The notes: generated from the sequence alone by a model not told the origin. 64,000 nucleotides of DNA from an uncultured Pseudomonadales bacterium (GCA_943787675.1 CALSNK010000001.1:1-64000); one strand, 5' to 3'; positions 36,714-45,592 are shown, counted from the first letter of the stretch. Program-made: numbers and translations.

Positions 36714-36750
36714 ATGATTGCGTTTAAATGTAGAGATGTAAAAGGGACGC

Positions 36751-36778
36751 AAAAAAAAGGGACCCTATGTGGGTCCCT
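36751..36778 (-). terminator. Minus-strand intrinsic terminator, copy B
   Basis: Read on the minus strand, AGGGACCC-ACATA-GGGTCCCT is an 8-bp stem with a 5-base loop followed by TTTTTTT. It ends the transcript of the 36-residue peptide gene. It lies 240 bases from the equivalent terminator in copy A. Confidence 0.88.
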
Positions 36779-36904
36779 ATAAAAGAATCCTATAGCAAGG
36801 ATTAAGAGGGGTAAAACGGGGTACTAACAATTTACGACTAACTTGTTACGAATTTGGTACATCTGTAAATTTAGCTGGGTCACGGTATGCTGTGACTGGT
36901 GGCC

Positions 36905-37015
36905 TTACTTATCAGAAGCTTCCATTTTAGGTGCTTCCAACTTGACGAAATCATCTTTCGCAATTGCAGCACCCGCTAGACCAGTAAAGCCGATCAATAT
37001 ATATACGAGTGTCAT
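36905..37015 (-). CDS. Small hydrophobic/exported peptide, 36 residues
   Basis: On the minus strand an ATG at 37015 follows AAGGAGATACACC, a near-perfect ribosome binding site. The frame encodes 36 residues: a hydrophobic first half (MTLVYILIGFTGLAGAAIAK) that is a membrane helix or signal peptide with an AIA-type end, then a charged tail (DDFVKLEAPKMEASDK), stopping at TAA 36905-36907. About 125 bases downstream an intrinsic terminator with T8 closes the unit. I recognise no family. It lies divergent from the LysR-type gene, with the palindromic block 37080-37132 between them. The combination of ribosome binding site, reading frame, terminator and operator makes a real gene likely although it is very short. 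Confidence 0.65.
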   Translation of the reverse strand: MTLVYILIGFTGLAGAAIAKDDFVKLEAPKMEASDK

Positions 37016-37079
37016 GGTGTATCTCCTTGGTTAAATTTAAGAGCCCTTGCTCTATGGGTGTAAATATAGGCGCTTCCAT

Positions 37080-37132
37080 GTCATAATCCAAATGCATTAT
37101 TTACATCAACTATATGCGTTTTTGTAATGACC
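37080..37132. promoter_or_regulatory. Palindromic operator/promoter block, copy B, between the small peptide gene and lysR
   Basis: Contains ATAAT-CCAAATGC-ATTAT and then ATGCGTTTTTGTAAT, matching the block at 36660-36713. It ends 13 bases before the start codon of the LysR-type gene and 65 bases upstream of the small peptide gene, the usual place for a LysR regulator to bind and control a divergent target and itself. Confidence 0.6.
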
Positions 37133-37145
37133 TAGGGTTTTAATA

Positions 37146-38117
37146 ATGAATCTTCAAAAACTTTCCCGTCTCGATCTCAATTTGCTGGTTTCCCTTCAGG
37201 CGTTGCTCGAAGAAAAGAGCGTAACCCGGGCGGCCCATCGGCTATTTATTACTCAGCCTGCCATGAGTCGAGTACTACAACGGTTGCGACATCAATTGGA
37301 TGACCCGCTGTTTACCCGAACCGGTAATGAGTTGGTGCCTACCCCTAAGGCTCGGGATTTGCAGATGCGCCTGCCCAGACTGCTGGAAAACATTCTAGAG
37401 ATGGTCAGTGAAGGGGAGTTTGATCCCGCTGCCTATGTGGGAGAAATTACCATTGCAGTCCCGGAGTTTGTGGCTATATCGCTGGTGTCAGAGCTAACTA
37501 AGGTTGTTACTCAGTATGCCCCAGGGGTTATTTTATCGATCTCCAGTGAAACCGATTCGGTTGAGCGGGAGCTGGCAGACGGTATTCTGGATTTTGCGAT
37601 CGACATCGAGAAGGGTATTACTGAAGATATTAGTGCCCGCAATCTAGCAATTTTCACCCCATCAATCTGGATGCGAGAAGGCCACCCCCTGGCCAAAAAG
37701 TCCCGGGTTACCCTAGATGAAATTCTTGAATTCCCCTTTGTGCAGTATTACCTGCTTATTTCCAAGCGGGTAAGCGCTAGAACCGATGCGCGCTTTGATA
37801 AAGTTTTACGTGATCTTGGTCGAAAGCGTAAAAAGGCTCTGGTGACCAACCAGCTTCTAACGGCCATGGAAACGGTCTGTGATACGGACTGTCTGATGGT
37901 GGCAGCCAAGTATGGTCTGACCATGGAGCGTGGAATGGACCGTATTGTGCGCAAGCGCTACCCGGCAGAACTACCCCACGAAGGGACAATTTCACTGGTG
38001 TTGTTGCAGCATAAAAGAACCTCGGGCTCCCCGATTCATCGCTGGCTTGCGGATAAGGTTGTTGGGTTGATGCAGGCTTGGGATAAAGACCTAGCCGCTG
38101 ACAGCGCCAGGCTTTAA
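37146..38117 (+). CDS. LysR-type transcriptional regulator
   Basis: This 323-residue regulator has an N-terminal winged helix-turn-helix (LDLNLLVSLQALLEEKSVTRAAHRLFITQPAMSRVLQRL reduced to its core: VTRAAHRLFITQPAMSRV, about residues 34-51) and a periplasmic-binding-protein-like effector domain from about residue 90. The fold is typical of the family, but the inducer is unknown. Its immediate divergent neighbour is the 36-residue peptide gene, so that is the most likely target; a second copy of the operator sits 420 bases away. In Pseudomonas speD occupies the equivalent place between osmC and coq7 and is not found here. Confidence 0.92.
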   Translation: MNLQKLSRLDLNLLVSLQALLEEKSVTRAAHRLFITQPAMSRVLQRLRHQLDDPLFTRTGNELVPTPKARDLQMRLPRLLENILEMVSEGEFDPAAYVGEITIAVPEFVAISLVSELTKVVTQYAPGVILSISSETDSVERELADGILDFAIDIEKGITEDISARNLAIFTPSIWMREGHPLAKKSRVTLDEILEFPFVQYYLLISKRVSARTDARFDKVLRDLGRKRKKALVTNQLLTAMETVCDTDCLMVAAKYGLTMERGMDRIVRKRYPAELPHEGTISLVLLQHKRTSGSPIHRWLADKVVGLMQAWDKDLAADSARL

Positions 38118-38119
38118 AT

Positions 38120-38764
38120 TCAAATTCGGTAGCTACTGCCCGTCATAGCCGCAGAAACCAGAGTCATTAGCTGTTTAACCGGCTTTGGAAAACGATGGCC
38201 ACCTGCATCTAGTGCACTCTGGGCATGACGTTCTTCATCGACCAGCATTTCCTCAACAATAGCGCGGCTCTTGCGATCATGAGCAGGCAACTGATCGAGA
38301 TGGGTTTTAAGGTGTGCACAGACCTGATCTTCGGTGGCGGCAACAAACCCCAAGCTTAACTTATCGCTGATTAATCCAGCACCGGCGCCAATGCCAAAAG
38401 ACATGGCGTACCAAATTGGATTGAGGTGGCTGGTGGTGCCTCCAAGTTCAGTAATACGCTCTTCGCACCAGGCCAAATGGTCAATCTCTTCCTCAGCAGC
38501 ATGTTCCATCTGAGCGCCAACTTCTGGTAATTTAGCCGTTAGCGCCTGTCCCTGATAAAGCGCCTGGGCGCAGACTTCGCCGGCATGATTGACACGCATC
38601 AAGCCAATGGCATGTTTGCGTTCCTGATCCGACAATTCAACATCGTCTAGGGCAACGGCAGGTGAGGCACGCTGTGGCATGGGCGCACTGCCAAAGGCGG
38701 TACGCAAGCCCTGATCTAACTGGGTTAACAGTTGGTCTACGGCTGATAATCGACGATTAGACAT
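38120..38764 (-). CDS. coq7: Coq7 2-polyprenyl-3-methyl-6-methoxy-1,4-benzoquinol hydroxylase
   Basis: This 214-residue di-iron monooxygenase performs the last hydroxylation in ubiquinone synthesis. The carboxylate/His ligands appear as two ExxH-type repeats: [14 protein letters not shown] and [14 protein letters not shown], then [18 protein letters not shown] near the end, with EDQVCAHL in between. The ATG at 38764 is preferred; an upstream GTG at 38779 would abut the neighbouring gene. It ends two bases from the stop of the convergent LysR gene. Confidence 0.94.
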   Translation of the reverse strand: MSNRRLSAVDQLLTQLDQGLRTAFGSAPMPQRASPAVALDDVELSDQERKHAIGLMRVNHAGEVCAQALYQGQALTAKLPEVGAQMEHAAEEEIDHLAWCEERITELGGTTSHLNPIWYAMSFGIGAGAGLISDKLSLGFVAATEDQVCAHLKTHLDQLPAHDRKSRAIVEEMLVDEERHAQSALDAGGHRFPKPVKQLMTLVSAAMTGSSYRI

Positions 38765-38779
38765 AATCTTTAAATACAC

Positions 38780-39529
38780 TTATTCAGTTATTTGGACAGG
38801 ATTAATTGTAGCCGGATTTATAAAGTATTTCCTAGCAATGGCTATAGGTACGTATGCAATCGCAAAAAAGACGAATGCCAGGCCTTCTGTCACCAAAATG
38901 TACCAGGGCCAGGGCCCAAAATAGTCGAGGATTGATGGGTTCACAGGTTTTTCCATCAGGTAAAAATAGTTCGCATCAAGCCAGAAATTTATTGGCACTA
39001 GACTCAGCAGATAGATATTTAACCAAACAAAGGCCGCAATCATCGCTTTGGGCCGAGGGTACAGCCTAAATGATAGAAGCTGTTGTATGACCATCAACAC
39101 CAAGCCAATATGCACAATCCAGTATTTGAAAAACCCATAGCCGGGAAAGCCAACATACAGATCCGGCGTGACAATGGCCTGAAAGGTACCGCACATCACC
39201 ATGAAATAGATAATTTCCAAACGCCTGTGATTCGGGTTCCAAAATAGCAGGGGTGCTAACAGGGCTAAAAGATTGCAGATAGAGAGAGGTAGATCGATGG
39301 CTATATTAAAGCGATCAAAAAAAACATGTAATCCAGCCCAAACCATCACTGATACAGACATAAATATTGAGAGAAGCCTACCGAGAATAAGATTCTGTCT
39401 ATCAGACAGCCTTTTACTGGCGACTACTAGAATCCCTAGTAAGAGAGCGAATACCAATAAGGTCAGGCTGTGAGTCCGACCAAACGACTCAAAAGGGATA
39501 TCGACACTGAAGAACGCCTGATCATTCAT
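38780..39529 (-). CDS. TIGR02206 (YwaF-like) integral membrane protein
   Basis: This 249-residue polytopic protein has about seven hydrophobic segments. Family features visible are DLPLSICNLLALLAPLLFW near residue 80, PDLYVGFPGYGFFKYWIVHIGLVLMV and WLNIYLLSLVPINFWLDANYFYLMEKP, with the characteristic conserved NYFYL and KP residues. The function is unknown. It lies immediately upstream of coq7 on the same strand, so it may be co-transcribed. Confidence 0.82.
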   Translation of the reverse strand: MNDQAFFSVDIPFESFGRTHSLTLLVFALLLGILVVASKRLSDRQNLILGRLLSIFMSVSVMVWAGLHVFFDRFNIAIDLPLSICNLLALLAPLLFWNPNHRRLEIIYFMVMCGTFQAIVTPDLYVGFPGYGFFKYWIVHIGLVLMVIQQLLSFRLYPRPKAMIAAFVWLNIYLLSLVPINFWLDANYFYLMEKPVNPSILDYFGPWPWYILVTEGLAFVFFAIAYVPIAIARKYFINPATINPVQITE

Positions 39530-39568
39530 TATTGGTACTCTCTGTTAGCGTCCTAGCTTACTATTAAA

Positions 39569-39597
39569 TTTCTATTTCTATTTCTATTTCTATATCT
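39569..39597. repeat. TTTCTA hexanucleotide microsatellite
   Basis: Four near-perfect TTTCTA units (39569-39592) and a variant ATATCTA follow one another in the spacer between purD and the membrane protein gene. Simple-sequence slippage here could change spacing but no promoter is evident next to it. Confidence 0.85.
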
Positions 39598-39628
39598 AGA
39601 GCCGCTGTCGTTCAGCGACTAATAGAAG

Positions 39629-40924
39629 CTAGTCGGCCTGTTCACGTTCAATAGCACGCCAAGCAATATCATTTCTAAGATACAGGTCATTCCAGTGAAT
39701 CTCGCCGGCGAGGGCATAAGCCTTTTTCTGAGCGTCTGCCACAGAACTACCCATTGCCGTGGCGCAGAGTACGCGACCACCACTGGTTACAACATTACCC
39801 TCTTGCTGGGCTGTTCCTGCATGGAATACTTTCTGGTCCTGCGCATCGGCTGAAGCAGGGCGGAGACCCGTAATCACATCGCCACCTTTATAGGCACCGG
39901 GATAGCCTCCGGCTGCCAGCACTACACCCACTGCTGGCCTTGGATCCCAATGGGCGACCTGCTTGTCTAGATCACCCGTCAGTGCGGCAAGGCAATGACT
40001 AACGAGATCTGATTGCAGGCGCAGTAAAATTGGCTGAGTTTCAGGGTCACCAAAGCGGCAGTTAAATTCTATTACCTTGGGCGTGCCATCGGCCATGATC
40101 ATTAGGCCTGCATAGAGAAAACCACTGTAATCATTGCCCTCTGCGGCCATACCATTAACCGTAGGGTAAATAACCTCATCCATAATGCGCTTATATATTT
40201 TGTCGTCGACCACAGGCGCTGGCGAGTAAGCACCCATGCCGCCGGTGTTAGGGCCAGTGTCGCCATTACCCGCGCGTTTGTGGTCTTGGCTGGTAGCCAT
40301 GGGCAATACATTTTTTCCATCGACCATAACAATAAAGCTGGCTTCTTCACCATCAAGAAATTCTTCGATCACTACGCGGTGGCCGGCTTCACCAAAGGCA
40401 TTACCCGCTAGCATATCGCGCACCGCTTCTTCAGCTTCAATTAAGGTCATGGCAACAATCACACCTTTGCCTGCAGCTAGGCCATCGGCCTTAATCACAA
40501 TAGGCGCGCCTACTTCGTGCAAATAAGCCAAAGCCTCATCTAGATCTGTAAAGTTGCCATAGTTGGCCGTTGGTATTTGCTGGCGTTCCAAGAAATCTTT
40601 GGTAAATGCTTTTGAGCCCTCTAGCTGAGCTGCATTCTTCGAGGGACCAAATATGGGTAGATCGAGGGCTTGGAAATAATCCACAACCCCATCCACTAAA
40701 GGCTGCTCTGGGCCGACAATCGTTAGGCCTACTTCATTGGTCTGCGCAAAATCAGCTAGGGCGGCAAAATCGCTAACGGCGATGGCAAGGTTCTCAAGAT
40801 TAGGCTCGATGGCGGTACCCGCATTGCCTGGCGCTACATAGACTGTGCCGACATCGTCGCTCTGTGCTGCCTTCCAAGCCAGTGCATGTTCGCGACCTCC
40901 TGAGCCAATAACCAGTACATTCAT
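39629..40924 (-). CDS. purD: Phosphoribosylamine-glycine ligase (GARS)
   Basis: This 431-residue ATP-grasp enzyme makes glycinamide ribonucleotide in purine synthesis. Motifs are VLVIGSGGREHALAWK at the N-terminus, GPEQPLVDGVVDYF, IVIKADGLAAGKGVIVA (ATP lid), EEFLDGEEASFIVMVDG, GDTGPNTGGMGAYSPAP, and EFNCRFGDPETQPIL with metal ligands. In pseudomonads purD follows purH directly; here a divergently oriented photolyase gene sits between them. Confidence 0.96.
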   Translation of the reverse strand: MNVLVIGSGGREHALAWKAAQSDDVGTVYVAPGNAGTAIEPNLENLAIAVSDFAALADFAQTNEVGLTIVGPEQPLVDGVVDYFQALDLPIFGPSKNAAQLEGSKAFTKDFLERQQIPTANYGNFTDLDEALAYLHEVGAPIVIKADGLAAGKGVIVAMTLIEAEEAVRDMLAGNAFGEAGHRVVIEEFLDGEEASFIVMVDGKNVLPMATSQDHKRAGNGDTGPNTGGMGAYSPAPVVDDKIYKRIMDEVIYPTVNGMAAEGNDYSGFLYAGLMIMADGTPKVIEFNCRFGDPETQPILLRLQSDLVSHCLAALTGDLDKQVAHWDPRPAVGVVLAAGGYPGAYKGGDVITGLRPASADAQDQKVFHAGTAQQEGNVVTSGGRVLCATAMGSSVADAQKKAYALAGEIHWNDLYLRNDIAWRAIEREQAD

Positions 40925-41116
40925 TGCTTGTTTTCCACCTCAAAAATTTAGAGGGGAATTGTAGCAGAGTAACGATTTTGCGCAGTAAAAAAAGCAACGG
41001 CCAGGGCGCTAGTCTACTGGGCCTTTAAAATGCTAACCTTCTCTTCTGACCGGCCAATCTAAATAAAATAATAAGCCGTATCCTCGTCCAGTTAAAATGA
41101 TAATAAGGATCTACCC

Positions 41117-42559
41117 ATCTCAGTTTCTAAAAGCCCTGCAATTGTCTGGTTTCGCCAAGATTTGCGACTCGCCGATAATCCTGCCCTAAGTGCTGCCTGT
41201 GCCAAAGGTGACATTATTCCGGTGTACATTCTCGATGATAAAAACGCCGGTGACTGGGCGATGGGGGGTGCCAGCAGATGGTGGCTGCACCATGCGCTGG
41301 AGTCGCTCAATAAAACGTTGAACGGTAAGCTCAATATTTTTCAGGGTGAACCTCAGGCTATCTTGACCAAGCTGGTCGAGGAAACCTCGGCACAGACGGT
41401 AGTGTGGAATCGCTGTTACGAACCCTGGAGAATCGCCCGGGATGGAGATATCAAGGCGGCTCTAAAGGGCGCAGATGTCGAGGTGGAAAGTTTTAATGGT
41501 TCGCTCCTCTGGGAGCCATGGCAGGTACTTAAAAAAGACCAAACACCTTACAAGGTATTCACGCCCTACTATCGCAGAGGCTGTTTGTCTAAGGTGGCTC
41601 CAAGAAAGCCCCTTCCCGTTCCCAGCAAAATAAGCACTCTCGACGTAAGTAAAGGCTCACTTTCGCTTGACGATTTACGCTTGTTGCCGACCATAAAATG
41701 GGATACCCAGATGCAAGCCCGTTGGGATATCAGTGAAACCGCAGCTCAGGATCGCCTCGATGACTTTGTTATGGCCGAACTTGAAGACTACCGCGAAGGC
41801 CGTAATTTCCCAGACAAAGCCAATGTGTCGCGACTGTCGCCCTACCTACATTTTGGGCAAATTTCATCAAATACAGCCTGGCACCGAGCGGCAGATGCGG
41901 CCGCCATTATTAATAATGAAGACAGTCTAGATACCTTTTTAAGTGAGTTGGGCTGGCGCGAGTTTTCTTACTATCTGCTCTATCACTTCCCTCAACTACC
42001 CAGCAAAAATTTACAGGCTCGTTTTGATGTATTCCCCTGGGCGAGTAATACAGAGAGGGATCTCAAGGCGTGGCAGCAGGGCAAAACTGGGTATCCTTTA
42101 GTCGATGCGGGCATGCGCGAACTCTATAGCACTGGCTATATGCACAATCGCGTGCGCATGGTGGTTGGCTCATTCCTAGTGAAGAATTTATTAGTCCATT
42201 GGCATGAGGGGGAGCGGTGGTTTTGGGACTGCCTCGTGGATGCAGACCTCGCGAGTAACAGTGCAGGCTGGCAGTGGATCGCCGGTTGCGGTGCCGATGC
42301 CGCCCCTTTCTTCCGCATCTTTAATCCCATCACTCAGAGCGAGAAGTTTGATAAGCAGGGCGAGTACATCCGTCGCTATGTTCCTGAGTTGGCAGACATG
42401 CCGGCCAAATATATTCATGCACCCTGGTTGGCGCCCGCTGAAATTCTCGCCGCTGCTGGCGTGGAAATTGGCGTTAATTATCCAGAGCCGGTGATGGATA
42501 TCAAAGAGTCACGTGAGAGAGCTTTGGCAGCGTTTGCACTGACAAAAAAACAGCTCTAA
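41117..42559 (+). CDS. phrB: Class I cryptochrome/deoxyribodipyrimidine photolyase with no standard start codon
   Basis: This light-driven repair flavoprotein of about 480 residues has an N-terminal antenna domain beginning AIVWFRQDLRLADNPAL and LLWEPWQVLKK. Its C-terminal FAD domain shows RLSPYLHFGQIS, FLSELGWREFSYYLLYHFP, GYPLVDAGMRELYSTGYMHNRVRMVVGSFL, and WQWIAGCGADAAPFFRIFNPITQSEKFD. The frame is open only from 41096 and has no ATG, GTG or TTG before the conserved VWFRQDLRL. The first such codon, TTG 41162, lies inside this motif. The best-placed start is ATC at 41117, 7 bases after AAGGA, giving 480 residues; ATT at 41141 is another choice. A frameshift from the ATG at 41097 would need one lost base. 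A CPD photolyase is the likely activity. Confidence 0.82.
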   Translation: MSVSKSPAIVWFRQDLRLADNPALSAACAKGDIIPVYILDDKNAGDWAMGGASRWWLHHALESLNKTLNGKLNIFQGEPQAILTKLVEETSAQTVVWNRCYEPWRIARDGDIKAALKGADVEVESFNGSLLWEPWQVLKKDQTPYKVFTPYYRRGCLSKVAPRKPLPVPSKISTLDVSKGSLSLDDLRLLPTIKWDTQMQARWDISETAAQDRLDDFVMAELEDYREGRNFPDKANVSRLSPYLHFGQISSNTAWHRAADAAAIINNEDSLDTFLSELGWREFSYYLLYHFPQLPSKNLQARFDVFPWASNTERDLKAWQQGKTGYPLVDAGMRELYSTGYMHNRVRMVVGSFLVKNLLVHWHEGERWFWDCLVDADLASNSAGWQWIAGCGADAAPFFRIFNPITQSEKFDKQGEYIRRYVPELADMPAKYIHAPWLAPAEILAAAGVEIGVNYPEPVMDIKESRERALAAFALTKKQL

Positions 42560-42569
42560 TACAGATATT

Positions 42570-42596
42570 AAAAAGCCCGCACAGAGCGGGCTTTTT
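42570..42596. terminator. Bidirectional rho-independent terminator between phrB and purH
   Basis: AAAAAGCCCGC (42570-42580) pairs with GCGGGCTTTTT (42586-42596) around the loop ACAGA. The A-run and T-run make it work on both strands for the convergent phrB and purH transcripts. Confidence 0.95.
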
Positions 42597-42618
42597 AAAT
42601 TGTGCCAGTTTTTAAACA

Positions 42619-44193
42619 TCAATGTCTAAAGTGACGCATTCCAGTAAACACCATTGCCATACCGTGCTCGTTGGCTGCTGCAATAACTTCTTCATCACGC
42701 ATGGATCCGCCGGGTTGAATAATACAGCTGATTCCAGCCGCGCCAGCATTATCGATACCATCGCGGAATGGAAAGAATGCATCTGAAGCCATCACTGCAC
42801 CCACAACTTCCAACCCTGCGTGCTCGGCTTTAATGCCCGCGATACGTGCGGAGTTTATGCGGCTCATCTGGCCTGCTCCCACACCCACGGTCTGATTATT
42901 TTTAGCATAGATAATGGCATTGGATTTAACCATCTTGGCAACTTTCCAGGCAAACATCATATCGCCCATTTCAAGTTCAGTGGGCACTCGCGCCGTCACG
43001 ACCTTTAGATCCTGCTCTGTAATCATGCCATTGTCGCGGTCCTGAATTAGCAGACCACCGTTAACACGTTTGTAATCGAAATCCTGTGGCCGCTCATCGC
43101 CCCAGGTACCGCACTCTAGCAAACGGACATTCTTTTTAGCCGCAATAACGGCTACTGCATCGGCCGCTACTGAAGGGGCAATAATGACTTCGACAAATTG
43201 CTTGTCACAAATTTTAGCGGCGGTGACTGCATCCAGTTCACGGTTAAAGGCGATAATGCCGCCGAAGGCAGATTCTGGATCAGTGGCAAAGGCGAGGTCG
43301 TAGGCTGTGCTGATATCCACCGCAACAGATACGCCACAGGGGTTAGCATGCTTAACAATAACGCAGGCCGGTTGCTCAAATTGTTTTACGCATTCTAGTG
43401 CAGCATCGGTGTCGGCAATGTTATTAAACGACAACTCTTTACCCTGCAGCTGAACTGCTGTTGCCACACTGGCTTCGGTTGGATTAGCTTCGGTATAAAA
43501 GGCGGCTTTCTGGTGAGGGTTTTCGCCGTAACGCATTTCCTGAGTTTTAAAATATTGCACATTAAACGTATCAGAAAAATCACGTTTAACATTGTCGGTG
43601 TTTCTAGCGCCAAAGTGATTGGCGATCATACCGTCGTAACCCGCGGTGTGCTCAAACGCCTTGACCATCAGCTGATATCGAGTGCTGTAATCTAGCTGCG
43701 CATCATTGGCCTGCATCTCTTCGATAACAGTTTTATAGTCTCCGGCATTAACCACAATGGCGACATCCTTGTGGTTTTTGGCTGCGGATCGAACCATGGT
43801 CGGTCCACCGATATCAATATTTTCGATGGCTGTAGGCAGGTCACAATTCGGGTCGGCTACTGTTGCTGCGAAGGGGTACAAATTAACCACGACCATGTCG
43901 ATAGGCTTAATGCCATGCTCAGCCATTACTCCGTCATCTTTGCCGCGACGACCTAGGATTCCACCATGAACCTTCGGGTGTAATGTCTTTACGCGGCCAT
44001 CCATCATTTCTGGAAAGCCAGTGTAATCAGAGACCTCTGTCACTGGAATATTGTGTTCACTCAAAAGGCGAAAGGTGCCTCCCGTAGAGAGTAGTTCAAC
44101 CCCCTGATTGGTAAGGGCTTGGGCAAATTCGACAATGCCAGTTTTATCAGAAACGCTGATAAGTGCGCGGGAGACTTTTCTTAGGTCGCTCAT
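42619..44193 (-). CDS. purH: Bifunctional AICAR transformylase/IMP cyclohydrolase
   Basis: This 524-residue enzyme performs the last two steps of IMP synthesis. The N-terminal MGS-like cyclohydrolase domain shows [27 protein letters not shown] and [16 protein letters not shown]. The C-terminal transformylase domain has [30 protein letters not shown] with catalytic Lys/His, [14 protein letters not shown] and [12 protein letters not shown]. It starts at the ATG at 44193, 25 bases after fis, and ends next to a terminator. Confidence 0.96.
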   Translation of the reverse strand: MSDLRKVSRALISVSDKTGIVEFAQALTNQGVELLSTGGTFRLLSEHNIPVTEVSDYTGFPEMMDGRVKTLHPKVHGGILGRRGKDDGVMAEHGIKPIDMVVVNLYPFAATVADPNCDLPTAIENIDIGGPTMVRSAAKNHKDVAIVVNAGDYKTVIEEMQANDAQLDYSTRYQLMVKAFEHTAGYDGMIANHFGARNTDNVKRDFSDTFNVQYFKTQEMRYGENPHQKAAFYTEANPTEASVATAVQLQGKELSFNNIADTDAALECVKQFEQPACVIVKHANPCGVSVAVDISTAYDLAFATDPESAFGGIIAFNRELDAVTAAKICDKQFVEVIIAPSVAADAVAVIAAKKNVRLLECGTWGDERPQDFDYKRVNGGLLIQDRDNGMITEQDLKVVTARVPTELEMGDMMFAWKVAKMVKSNAIIYAKNNQTVGVGAGQMSRINSARIAGIKAEHAGLEVVGAVMASDAFFPFRDGIDNAGAAGISCIIQPGGSMRDEEVIAAANEHGMAMVFTGMRHFRH

Positions 44194-44217
44194 GAATTCC
44201 TCGAGTGGAAAAAGTGA

Positions 44218-44538
44218 TTACAGAAGGTTGTATTGTTTTAATTTTTTTCGCAGAGTGCCACGGTTAAGCCCAAGCATCTCAGCAGTTCTACTTTGGTTCT
44301 GGCGGGTATAATTCATCACGGCAGCAAGTAGTGGCGGTTCTACTTCGTTCATGACTAGCTCATAGAGGTCGGTGGCATCTTGGCCGTCGAGATCTTCGAA
44401 GTAGCGCTGCATGGCTTCGGCCACACTGTAACGCAAAGACTGTTGAGACTGCATAACGCTGTTCATTACTGGCGCTGCAGGAGTGTGCTCGGCAACTTCT
44501 TCAGTCCTGCCCTCAGACAGTTTTTCGATGGTGGTCAT
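44218..44538 (-). CDS. fis: Fis nucleoid-associated DNA-binding protein
   Basis: This 106-residue protein has the Fis arrangement: a variable N-terminus, a central helical dimerisation region ([21 protein letters not shown]) and a C-terminal helix-turn-helix [20 protein letters not shown]. It activates rRNA promoters and shapes the nucleoid. It overlaps dusB by four bases (ATGA), reproducing the conserved dusB-fis pair, and lies upstream of purH as in Pseudomonas. Confidence 0.95.
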   Translation of the reverse strand: MTTIEKLSEGRTEEVAEHTPAAPVMNSVMQSQQSLRYSVAEAMQRYFEDLDGQDATDLYELVMNEVEPPLLAAVMNYTRQNQSRTAEMLGLNRGTLRKKLKQYNLL

Positions 44539-45515
44539 GCGGCCTGTTCCTGGGTACTTTCAAAAAACTGCTGCAGTAATGCGCGCTGCTCAATCGTACT
44601 GTCGAGTTTATTAAACTGTTGGGTAAAGTCTTTACCGCCGGCAAGGGGGTTGATATACCAGCCAATGTGTTTTCTTGAAATACGCACACCGCCGACTTCA
44701 CCATAAAATTCATGCAGTGCCTGCAGGTGATTACGCATTACCAAACCCGCCTCTGCATTGCTGGGTGCCGCTAAAAACTGGCCCTGCTCCAAATAGTGAT
44801 TTATCTGCTGGAAAATCCAGGGATTACCCTGGGCCGCACGACCGATCATTACAGCAGCAGCACCCGTATGTTCGAGTACAGACACGGCCTTTTCCGGCGT
44901 GCTGATATCACCGTTGGCCAACACAGGGATAGACACAGCCTCGACCACCTGCGCGATAGTGTCGTATTCCACTTCGCCGACAAAACGACAGGCGCGGGTG
45001 CGACCATGAACAGCCAGTGCGGCAATGCCAGCTTCTTCGGCAATTTTAGCGATGGTCACGGCATTGCGATTTTGTCGATCCCAGCCAGTGCGGATCTTTA
45101 AGGTAACGGGTACATCGACAGCCGCAACAACAGCCTGCAATATATCGCTGACCAATTGTGGATTCTGTAATAGCGCAGATCCGGCGGCCCGCTTGCAAAC
45201 TTTTTTAGCGGGGCAGCCCATATTGATATCAATTATCTGGGCGCCCTGTGACACATTGAACTGTGCAGCGTCGGCCATCATCTGTGGATCGTAGCCCGCA
45301 ATCTGGACAGACCGGGGTGCGGGCTCATCGCCAAACTGAATACGTAAGCGAGATTTTCTGGTGCCCCAGGTACTGGGATCAGCAGCGACCATTTCGGAGA
45401 CCACAAGTCCGGCACCCATCTCACGGCAAAGCCGCCGAAAGGGCAGGTCGGTCACGCCAGCCATAGGGGCTAGAATGGTTTTATGTTCGATCTGATAGGG
45501 GCCGATATTAAACAA
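44535..45515 (-). CDS. dusB: tRNA-dihydrouridine synthase B (start uncertain)
   Basis: This is an FMN-dependent TIM-barrel enzyme that reduces uridines in the tRNA D-loop, 326 residues from the TTG at 45515. Motifs are [53 protein letters not shown] with the catalytic Cys, [17 protein letters not shown] and [11 protein letters not shown]. The TTG has only a weak GAGA upstream. A better ribosome binding site (CAGAGG) precedes an ATG at 45555, which is out of frame by one base because of the T6 run at 45540-45545; with one T fewer, dusB would begin [14 protein letters not shown] and add 13 residues. It overlaps fis by four bases. Confidence 0.93.
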   Translation of the reverse strand: MFNIGPYQIEHKTILAPMAGVTDLPFRRLCREMGAGLVVSEMVAADPSTWGTRKSRLRIQFGDEPAPRSVQIAGYDPQMMADAAQFNVSQGAQIIDINMGCPAKKVCKRAAGSALLQNPQLVSDILQAVVAAVDVPVTLKIRTGWDRQNRNAVTIAKIAEEAGIAALAVHGRTRACRFVGEVEYDTIAQVVEAVSIPVLANGDISTPEKAVSVLEHTGAAAVMIGRAAQGNPWIFQQINHYLEQGQFLAAPSNAEAGLVMRNHLQALHEFYGEVGGVRISRKHIGWYINPLAGGKDFTQQFNKLDSTIEQRALLQQFFESTQEQAA

Positions 45516-45592
45516 AAGAGTCTCGAATACTGGGCTACGAAAAAAGGGCAGCCATAATAACCTCTGGCCAACTGATTAAAAAGTGATCAATC

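Noticed and set aside
41162-42559. Photolyase starting at TTG 41162
   Set aside because: This codon lies inside the conserved N-terminal motif FRQDLRL, so the protein would lack its first strand.
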